A DNA stretch of 8,035 nt from NCBI GenBank assembly GCA_024642805.1, contig JAHEAK010000216.1, positions 1-8,035 on the forward strand, given 5' to 3'. Position 1 is the first letter of the stretch. The number at the start of each line of letters is the position of its first letter. Shown here one piece after another: positions 1 to 5,516 of the stretch. The position numbers and the translations under genes were made by a program. The DNA comes from Kofleriaceae bacterium (GTDB lineage: Bacteria; Myxococcota_A; Polyangia; Haliangiales; Haliangiaceae). Under the pieces are notes generated by a model. It had not been told where the DNA came from. It saw only the letters and a list, made by a program, of their open reading frames with translations, and made no database searches.

Positions 1-103
1 TCTTCAGCACCACCATCACCGGATAGAGCACCAAACAGGTCAAGGCGCTGATGCCGAGATACACGAAGAGCTGGCGAGAGGCGCGTGGTTGTGAGCGGCT
101 CAT
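1..103 (-). CDS. malG: MalG-type sugar ABC transporter permease, N-terminal fragment (cut by window edge)
   Basis: Only the first 34 codons lie in the window; the gene continues past base 1. The reading frame starts at the ATG at 103-101 with MSRSQPRASRQLF, followed by a hydrophobic stretch (VYLGISALTCLVLYPVMVVLK) that matches the usual first membrane helix of MalG-type permeases, where a basic cytoplasmic tail leads into a helix ending in a 'YP' motif. The start is well supported: AAGGA lies 6 bases upstream on the minus strand (110-114), the clearest ribosome site of the operon, and the ATG overlaps the stop codon of the upstream MalF-type gene as ATGA. MalG pairs with MalF to form the inner-membrane channel, each contacting one MalK ATPase. 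The identity rests mainly on gene order and the short N-terminus. The EAA loop that would confirm it is outside the window. Confidence 0.82.
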   Translation of the reverse strand, partial: MSRSQPRASRQLFVYLGISALTCLVLYPVMVVLK

Positions 104-1644
104 TGGCTGTCCTTCTTGGCCAGGCGCGAGCCGACGATGGTCCACAGCACCAGTATGAGGAAGATGATGGTGGCGTACGCGGCGGCCAGTCCGTAGCGCT
201 CTCCGCGCTCGAAGGCCCAGCGATAGGCTTCGGTGACCAGGATGTCGGTGCCGCCACCAGGTCGTCCATCGGAGACCAGGTAAATGACGTTGAACATGTT
301 GAAGGTCCAGATGGCGCCCAGTGCAATCGCTGGCAGCATGGCAGGCAAGAGGTGCGGCATCGTGATGTGGCGAAAGCGCTGCCACGGACTGGCGCCGTCG
401 ATCTCGGCAGCCTCGTACATGTCGCTGGGAATCGACTCCAGGGCGCCTAGGGCCACGACCATCATGAAGGGAAAGCCGAGCCAGGTGTTGGTGACGACAT
501 TGGCGGTAAAGGCTGTCGACCACTCGGAGAACCAACTCACCTTGTCGATGCCAAGCGCGGATAGAACGGCGTTGACGGCCCCGTACTCGCCTTGAAACAT
601 GCCCTTCCAGATGAGCGCGGTAATGTAGTTGGGGATGGCCCAGGGCAAGATGAGGAGCATGCGAAAGCCGTGACGACCCTTGAGCCAGCGCTGGCGCAAG
701 ACCAGGGCCAGGCCAACGCCAATGCTCACGTGCAAGACGACGTTGACCGCCGTCCACGCCACGGTGACGCCAAGGGTGAACCAGAAGTTTAGTGGGTCAG
801 AGAGCGAGCGCCCGCCGCCGCTGAGGATTTGCACAAAGTTGTCGATGCCAACGAAGGTCCAGTTGTTGTCGTGGTTGTTGTAAAAACCCAGGGCCAGTCC
901 AACCGCGAATGGGATGGCAACCAGCACGAACATGGCCGCCGCCGTTGGCGTGAGGAAGGCGTAGGCAATACCGCCGGTGCGCAGCTCCTTGCCGATGCGG
1001 CGAATCGAACCTCGCCTGTCGGCCCAGGCAACGAAGACGGCCAGGGCGAAGACGACCATGGCTAGCCCGAATCCGCTCCACAGATAGGTGGGAACCGCCA
1101 GGCCGCTGGCGCCAAGGGCAAGGCCTAGGCTGCGCGCGGGCCCACCCACGAGCGTGCCGGCCGCTGCCACCAGCGCGCCCATGACCAGAAGGCCGAGCAC
1201 CACCAAATAAGGAAATGGCTCGGGTCCTTTGGGCGGAATGGTCAGCGCGATAGCTACGCCGCCATCCCTTGGTTCCGCGGCTAAGACATAGTCTGTTCCT
1301 TGGACAAACTCGACGAAGGCGCCATTTTTGTCGGCTCGATTGGCGGCGTCGTAGAAGAGCTTGTCGTGCTCGCCGGCGGCGCTGCCTCCTAGCCGCCGGC
1401 CGTCGATCTGCCGCTCGCGCAGGAACGAGTAGGTCTGGGAGCGCTTGGCAGGCGAGACCATGGCTGCCATGACAACGTCATCGACAGGCGTTCGTCCTTC
1501 GGCGACATCCTTGGCAGCGTGACGCGCACGTGCTTCTTCGCGGCTCGTGAAGGCGTGATTGCGATAGCTGACAAAGGCGGCCACAGCCACGATGCCGGTC
1601 AAACACGCGCCCACGACATAGGCGTGCCACCAGTCGCGCCTCAC
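100..1644 (-). CDS. malF: MalF-type sugar ABC transporter permease with an N-terminal periplasmic sensor-like extension
   Basis: This is an inner-membrane permease subunit of 514 residues that starts with GTG. The permease core (about residues 225-506) has six predicted membrane helices and the cytoplasmic EAA loop at 411-430 (EAA, then G417, I427 and P430), which docks on the ATPase. The LPWAIPNYITALIW stretch (333-346) and the GRPGGGTDILVTEAYRWAFE stretch (460-479) are typical of maltose-class MalF proteins. Before the core come one helix (7-27), a soluble periplasmic segment (28-143), and three more helices (about 146-166, 171-189, 190-207) ending in a basic cytoplasmic linker (209-222). 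This fits the positive-inside rule. E. coli MalF also has extra N-terminal helices and a periplasmic P2 domain, but there the domain sits after the third helix; here it follows the first. The GTG overlaps the stop of the binding-protein gene as GTGA, with AGGG upstream as a ribosome site. Maltose-type substrate is inferred from family resemblance and neighbours. Confidence 0.93.
   Translation of the reverse strand: MRRDWWHAYVVGACLTGIVAVAAFVSYRNHAFTSREEARARHAAKDVAEGRTPVDDVVMAAMVSPAKRSQTYSFLRERQIDGRRLGGSAAGEHDKLFYDAANRADKNGAFVEFVQGTDYVLAAEPRDGGVAIALTIPPKGPEPFPYLVVLGLLVMGALVAAAGTLVGGPARSLGLALGASGLAVPTYLWSGFGLAMVVFALAVFVAWADRRGSIRRIGKELRTGGIAYAFLTPTAAAMFVLVAIPFAVGLALGFYNNHDNNWTFVGIDNFVQILSGGGRSLSDPLNFWFTLGVTVAWTAVNVVLHVSIGVGLALVLRQRWLKGRHGFRMLLILPWAIPNYITALIWKGMFQGEYGAVNAVLSALGIDKVSWFSEWSTAFTANVVTNTWLGFPFMMVVALGALESIPSDMYEAAEIDGASPWQRFRHITMPHLLPAMLPAIALGAIWTFNMFNVIYLVSDGRPGGGTDILVTEAYRWAFERGERYGLAAAYATIIFLILVLWTIVGSRLAKKDSQ
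200..214 (-). other. Low-complexity note: no separate element, coding only
   Basis: This stretch lies inside the MalF-type coding region near its C-terminal end and shows nothing beyond coding sequence. It is listed only to state that the 3' third of the gene was checked for internal starts, hairpins and repeats, and none was found. Confidence 0.1.
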
Positions 1645-2840
1645 GGTTGACTACCCTGCGAATAGCTCTGGATTTCCGACTCGGCGGAGCGCAGCGCATC
1701 GGCCACGTCCTGGTCTTGATCGATGACCTTGAGCAGCGCGGTTTGATAGGGCGTCCACACCGAGCGCATGGCTGGGGCCGCCGACATGGGCACGGAGGAA
1801 TCGAGTTGAGCCCGGAAGGCCATGAGCGCGGCATCGGAAGCCAGCTCGACATCCTCGTAGGCGGCTCGATTGGGGACGACTTGGCGCGCCGACTTGGCTC
1901 GGCGAATCGCAGCTGCATCGCGGGTGAGGAGCTCGATCGCGCGAAAGGCCTTGTCCTTGTCGGTCGCGCGCGATGACATCAGCACCCCTTCGACACCGAG
2001 GAAGGGCTTGGCGGGCAGGCCCGTCGCGGAGACGGCCGGCAAGGTAGTCACGGACCAAGGGACGCCATCGTTGATGTCGTGTTGGAACCATGGGCCGGAA
2101 ATGGCCATCGCCGCCTTGCCCTCATTGAAGAGGGTGGCGACCATGCGACCGTCGACACCGCCGGGCACGATGCCATCGCGATCCAGCTTGCGCGCAAACT
2201 CGAGAGCGGCGACGGCCTCAGGCGTTGCGACACTCTGCCTGCCCTCTGCGGTGAAGAGCGAGCCGCCAAAGCCGTGCAGCCAGCTGGCGTGCGGATAGAG
2301 GTTGGTGTTCTCGTAGACCAGGGGATAGCCGCTAAAGTCGCCGGCGTAGCGCTCCTTCATGGCAAAGAGCTGGTCGGTCTCGGTGGGTGGCTCCTTGACG
2401 AGATCCGTGCGGTAGAAGAGGGCGACTGACTTCACCGCCAGTGGCAGGCCGTAGAGGGAGTCATCGTAGCTGAGAGCGGAAATCGCTTCGAAGGCGAAGC
2501 GGTCTGCGATCGCAGAGTCGACGTAATACTCGAGTGGCTCGATGAGATGGTTTGCTTTCCAGTGGCCGATGCGATCGTGGGCGAAGATGAAGATGTCGGG
2601 GCCGTTGCCGTTGGGAATGGCGGCCGTGAGCTTGTCAGCGAAGGCTTCGTAGGGAACGGCGACCAGGCGAATCTCGATGCCCTGCTCGCGCTGGATATCG
2701 GCAACCGCAGCTTCCAAAGCCTCCAGCTCTGCACCGCTATAGGCGTGCCAGAGCAACACGCTGTTGCCACGATCGAGTCGTCCACACCCAACCGCCAGCA
2801 GCAAGAGCGCGACGCACAGTATGCTCAGCCTGCGAATCAC
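1641..2840 (-). CDS. malE: MalE-type sugar-binding lipoprotein of the ABC importer
   Basis: This is an extracytoplasmic solute-binding protein of 399 residues, about the usual family length. It starts with GTG and has a basic n-region (MIRR), a hydrophobic core, and a lipobox LAVGC with Cys19 as the predicted acylated residue, so it is membrane-tethered and not a free periplasmic protein. Family landmarks are WHAYSG (31-36), GPDIFIFAHDRIGHW (80-94), YGLPLAVKS (130-138), the GFGGSLF segment (190-196), and NEGKAAMAISGPW (239-251), where W251 corresponds to the sugar-stacking tryptophan in the 'GPW' motif of maltose-binding proteins. It should capture an oligosaccharide, probably maltodextrin-like, and deliver it to the MalFG channel. 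Start and stop codons overlap the neighbouring genes by 4 bases each. GGAAAG 6 bases before the GTG is a plausible ribosome site. Exact sugar specificity cannot be read from the sequence. Confidence 0.95.
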   Translation of the reverse strand: MIRRLSILCVALLLLAVGCGRLDRGNSVLLWHAYSGAELEALEAAVADIQREQGIEIRLVAVPYEAFADKLTAAIPNGNGPDIFIFAHDRIGHWKANHLIEPLEYYVDSAIADRFAFEAISALSYDDSLYGLPLAVKSVALFYRTDLVKEPPTETDQLFAMKERYAGDFSGYPLVYENTNLYPHASWLHGFGGSLFTAEGRQSVATPEAVAALEFARKLDRDGIVPGGVDGRMVATLFNEGKAAMAISGPWFQHDINDGVPWSVTTLPAVSATGLPAKPFLGVEGVLMSSRATDKDKAFRAIELLTRDAAAIRRAKSARQVVPNRAAYEDVELASDAALMAFRAQLDSSVPMSAAPAMRSVWTPYQTALLKVIDQDQDVADALRSAESEIQSYSQGSQP

Positions 2841-3913
2841 ACGCGACTTTCCGAAGTGGCGTCGAAGAGATGCAGCTTGTCCTGCGGCAGGAAGAGGCGC
2901 AGATTTTCGCCCTCGACAGCTGGCGTATGGGCGTCGGTTCGCACGGTGATTTGCCCGGCCGCCGACTCAAGATGCAGCAGCACTTCGGCGCCGAGAATCT
3001 CCTTGAACTGCAAGTTGGCCTGCATGCTGGGTTGATCGTCGCGGCCGTGCAGGAGGATCGACTCGGGGCGGATGCCAATGGTCAGGCTCTCGTGATCACC
3101 AAGTTCCGAAGGCAGGGACAGCGCAAAGCCCTCGCCCTGGGCCTGGCGAGTGCCTGCGGAGTCGACGACTTTGGCGGGCAAGAAGTTCATGGCTGGCGTT
3201 CCGAAGAAGCCAGCTACGAAACGATTGGCGGGATTGTCGTAGACCTCGATCGGCGAGCCAACCTGTTGCACCAGACCATCGCGAAGCACGACGATGCGAT
3301 CGGCCAGGGTCATGGCCTCGATCTGATCGTGGGTTACGTAGAGCGAGCTGGTGCCGACGCTCTGACTGTGAATGCGGGCAATCTCCTTGCGCATCTCGCC
3401 GCGCAGCTTGGCGTCGAGGTTGCTGAGAGGTTCATCGAAGAGAAAGACCTTGGGTTGACGCACAACCGCTCGACCAATGGCCACGCGCTGTCGCTGTCCA
3501 CCGGAGAGCGCCTTGGGTTTGCGATCGAGGTAGCTCTCAATGCTCAGCGAGGCGGCGACTGCTTGCACGCGCTCGCGAATCTCTTTCTCGGTGCGCTTCT
3601 GAATACGCAGGGCGAAGGCGAGGTTGTCGAAGACGGTCATGTGCGGATAGAGCGCGTAGCTCTGAAAGACCATGGCGATGTCGCGATCCGCCGGCGGCAC
3701 ACGGGTGACGTTGGTGTCGTCGATAAAGACGCTGCCGCTGCTGGCGTCTTCGAGGCCGGCGACGATGCGCAAGGTGGTCGACTTGCCACAACCGGAAGGA
3801 CCGACGAGCACCGCCAGTTCGCCGCTGGGAATCACCAGATCCAGGCTCTCGAGCGCAGGTTTAGCGACGCCCTCGTAGCTCTTGCTCACGCCGACCAATC
3901 GAACTTCACTCAT
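2837..3913 (-). CDS. malK: MalK/UgpC/MsmX-type ATPase of the carbohydrate ABC importer
   Basis: This is a cytoplasmic ATPase of 358 residues, typical for the CUT1 carbohydrate importer family. Visible motifs, in order, are Walker A GPSGCGKST (38-46, K44), Q-loop Q84 in MVFQSYALYPHM, the ABC signature LSGGQ (136-140), Walker B VFLFDEP (156-162, catalytic E161), D-loop SNLD (164-167) and switch His195 in YVTHDQ. The C-terminal part (from about 237) is the OB-fold regulatory domain, with GTPAMNF (238-244) and GIRPE (280-284). The ATPase powers sugar uptake through MalFG, and in this family the OB domain can also bind regulators. It is the first gene of the operon, with AGGG (3919-3922, minus strand) 5 bases before the ATG. 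Its stop overlaps the GTG start of the binding-protein gene (GTGA). ATPases of this type sometimes serve several importers, so the exact symbol is less certain than the family. Confidence 0.96.
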   Translation of the reverse strand: MSEVRLVGVSKSYEGVAKPALESLDLVIPSGELAVLVGPSGCGKSTTLRIVAGLEDASSGSVFIDDTNVTRVPPADRDIAMVFQSYALYPHMTVFDNLAFALRIQKRTEKEIRERVQAVAASLSIESYLDRKPKALSGGQRQRVAIGRAVVRQPKVFLFDEPLSNLDAKLRGEMRKEIARIHSQSVGTSSLYVTHDQIEAMTLADRIVVLRDGLVQQVGSPIEVYDNPANRFVAGFFGTPAMNFLPAKVVDSAGTRQAQGEGFALSLPSELGDHESLTIGIRPESILLHGRDDQPSMQANLQFKEILGAEVLLHLESAAGQITVRTDAHTPAVEGENLRLFLPQDKLHLFDATSESRV

Positions 3914-4065
3914 CGCGGCCCTATGTAAGCAAGGCAGCGGCCATCAGCTAAGTATCTGAAAGTTATTCGCTGCGATCCCCGGCCGGGCCTCGGACGTTGC
4001 GAAGCGCACGTTGCCTTACGCAACGTGTCTCGACAGCGGCCGACCTTCGGGTGCATGAATGGGCC
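3914..4065. promoter_or_regulatory. Divergent intergenic region between the ABC operon and the lipoprotein/M50-like pair
   Basis: This 152-base gap separates two divergent transcription units and must hold both promoters unless either is driven from further away. Toward the ABC operon (minus strand), GATACT near 3951-3956 could be a weak -10 element, but no convincing -35 was found at the right spacing. No clear promoter was seen toward the plus-strand genes. The main visible structure is the ACGTTGC repeat cluster annotated separately. No sugar-responsive regulator gene is adjacent within the window. Confidence 0.5.
3994..4027. promoter_or_regulatory. Candidate operator: three ACGTTGC boxes forming inverted repeats
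   Basis: ACGTTGCG at 3994-4001 is repeated directly as CACGTTGC at 4007-4014 and in inverted form as GCAACGTG at 4020-4027. The second and third boxes form a perfect 8-base inverted repeat around a 5-base spacer (CTTAC). The first and third boxes are also perfect reverse complements (ACGTTGCG / CGCAACGT). No T-run follows, and the element lies upstream of both divergent genes, so a protein-binding site is more likely than a terminator. CG-rich palindromes built from TTGC/GCAA half-sites are common for LacI-family sugar regulators, which would suit control of the importer. That link is inference. Confidence 0.5.
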
Positions 4066-4473
4066 ATGCCCTTCGCACAACGCTTCTTGCTGGCCGCCGC
4101 GCTGCTCGTGCTTGTGGGCTGCTCCAAGACCATCGACGACGGCGGCTCGGATCACGTGGATTTTTCAAATCCCAAGCGAGTGGTGTCTTCGATCTTCTTC
4201 GCCGCCCGCACGGGGCGCGCTTCGCATCTGGCCAGTCTCTGCGATCCCGAGGGCAGCGCCAACCAGTACGCAAAACGCATCTGCCATCTGCAAGTGGGTG
4301 ATGCCGACTGGGCTTCCTTCGTGGAGAATTTTGCCGAGGGAACTCTGACCGGCGAGCCCCGCATCACTGGCGATCGCGCGATGATCAATTTCGCGTTTGG
4401 CAAGAGCGGCAACGAGTCAGAAACCATGGAGTTGGTGCGTCGCGATGGGCGCTGGTTCCTTGTCGCGTTTTAG
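4066..4473 (+). CDS. Small lipoprotein with NTF2/DUF4878-like domain
   Basis: The predicted product is 135 residues long. The ATG at 4066 is chosen because it places a compact lipoprotein signal at the N-terminus: MPFAQRF, a hydrophobic run, then LVGC with Cys19 followed by SK. In-frame upstream starts (a GTG at 4051, a TTG at 3997) would add a non-hydrophobic leader, and the TTG one would run through the repeat cluster. The mature part resembles small NTF2-fold lipoproteins of the DUF4878 type: a helix with P-x-RVVSSIFFAARTG, a middle helical part with SLCDPEGSANQYAKRIC, then strands ending in the typical 'ELVRRDGRWFLVAF' close. Two mature cysteines (in SLCDPEG and KRICHL) could form a disulfide. 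Its end overlaps the next gene by 29 bases, suggesting co-expression with the M50-like membrane protein. The function is unknown; the fold assignment is tentative. Confidence 0.8.
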   Translation: MPFAQRFLLAAALLVLVGCSKTIDDGGSDHVDFSNPKRVVSSIFFAARTGRASHLASLCDPEGSANQYAKRICHLQVGDADWASFVENFAEGTLTGEPRITGDRAMINFAFGKSGNESETMELVRRDGRWFLVAF

Positions 4474-5452
4474 ACCCTGGGCCCGCATCAGCCTGCTCTT
4501 TACACTCGCGGGGCTGCTCGCTTCGCGCATGGGCTTGCTGGTACACGAGTTCGTCGGTCACGGCGGCAGCGCCTGGCTCTTCGGCGGCACGGTCACGCAC
4601 TGGCGACTCTTTCTCTTTGGTGGGGGATGGATTCAGTACGAGCGTGCTCCCTGGTACTCGCTCGCGGAGCAACAGGTCATCGCGCTCGCCGGCGTGAGTT
4701 TGCAGGCCCTGGTCGCCGCGCTCTTGTGGTGGCGAAGTCGACGCGTGCTGCGGCGCGCATCATCTGGGGCCGCGACACCTGGCGCCGCGCTGCAAGCGAG
4801 ACTCTTTGGCATCGTGGCCAGGCTTTTGTGGGCGCACGGCTGCTTGTACATCCTCTTCGGAACCCACTACGGTTTTGGCGACGGCCGACTCTTGCACGAG
4901 GCGCTCTCCGCTCCTGCACGGCTGCTCGTGCTAGGGCCCTTGGCCTTGGCGCTGACCTATTCGAGTTACGGGCTGGCGCGTGAGGCCATGCTGCTGGCGG
5001 CCGATCTCGAGCTGGGCTACCGGGCGCAGCGCATCGTGCGTGCGGGCCTGGCGATCGTGGTGGCGGCGTCACTGCACTACGGACTCTTCTGGGTGGAAGC
5101 GCAGACAGTCGATCCGGATCAGACCTACGCAGCCATCATGGAGCAAGAGCTATCTCGTAAGCTGGCGGCGCACATGGCTCGATTGGCTCGCCTGCAAGAG
5201 GAGCAGGGGCAGGTCTGGGAAGCGCAGCAACAAGAGCTCGAGCGGGCGTCCTACATCAGGAGCCACAAGCCCTTTCCCTTGCGCCCGATGGTCTACCTCG
5301 CATGCGCGCTCGCAGCCATCCTTGGTGCGCTGCGCTTTGCCAGCGCGCCGGCATCGGGCTCCCCGGGATGGAATCGGCAAACAGCATGGGCGGCCGCCCT
5401 GCGCCTCTTCCTGCTCCTATGCGCCATCGCAACCATCAACGCCTTAGGTTGA
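4445..5452 (+). CDS. Multi-pass membrane protein, divergent M50B-like putative metallopeptidase
   Basis: From the ATG at 4445 the product has 335 residues; an in-frame ATG at 4397 is possible but would deepen the overlap with the lipoprotein gene. About seven hydrophobic segments are predicted (roughly 14-34, 76-96, 120-138, 158-176, 198-216, 280-297, 312-332). The first ends in VHEFVGHGGSAWLFGGTV (33-50), and then come FLFGGGW (56-62) and an ALAGVSLQALVAA helix (80-92). This order of a His-Glu-His motif, 'GG', a glycine-rich strand and an 'AG' helix is like M50B-type membrane peptidases. The metal motif is H34-E35-x-x-x-H39, one residue longer than the standard HExxH. A later GFGDGRLLHE (143-152) recalls the distal zinc-binding Asp-Gly of site-2 proteases. 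Between helices 5 and 6 lies a charged, Gln/Glu-rich coiled-coil stretch (about 224-270). Protease activity is not proven; a non-catalytic relative is possible. Confidence 0.82.
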   Translation: MGAGSLSRFRPWARISLLFTLAGLLASRMGLLVHEFVGHGGSAWLFGGTVTHWRLFLFGGGWIQYERAPWYSLAEQQVIALAGVSLQALVAALLWWRSRRVLRRASSGAATPGAALQARLFGIVARLLWAHGCLYILFGTHYGFGDGRLLHEALSAPARLLVLGPLALALTYSSYGLAREAMLLAADLELGYRAQRIVRAGLAIVVAASLHYGLFWVEAQTVDPDQTYAAIMEQELSRKLAAHMARLARLQEEQGQVWEAQQQELERASYIRSHKPFPLRPMVYLACALAAILGALRFASAPASGSPGWNRQTAWAAALRLFLLLCAIATINALG

Positions 5453-5516
5453 AAGGCCAGGGGCGCTTGCTGTGGCGAATGCTCGAGTGTGGCCGGCCCA
5501 CCAATAAAAGGTGTCC
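5453..5516. other. Convergent intergenic gap, no clear terminator
   Basis: This 64-base gap lies between the converging stop codons of the M50-like gene and the WD40 gene. It contains GGCCGGCC (5491-5498) and an AATAAAA run (5503-5509), but no stem with a usable loop followed by a T-run on either strand. Any termination here is probably Rho-dependent or weak. Confidence 0.4.

Noticed and set aside
2870..3928. A long open frame on the plus strand opposite the ATPase gene
   Set aside because: The minus-strand frame shows a full set of ABC ATPase motifs; the plus-strand frame has no recognisable domain and is a by-product of high GC content and codon bias.
4007..4027. The hairpin-forming repeat as an intrinsic terminator
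   Set aside because: No T-run follows on either strand, and the element lies upstream of both divergent genes, where a terminator is not expected.
5491..5498. GGCCGGCC as part of a bidirectional terminator between the convergent genes
   Set aside because: It is a perfect palindrome with no loop, so it cannot fold into a stable hairpin by itself, and the nearby T/A run is short.
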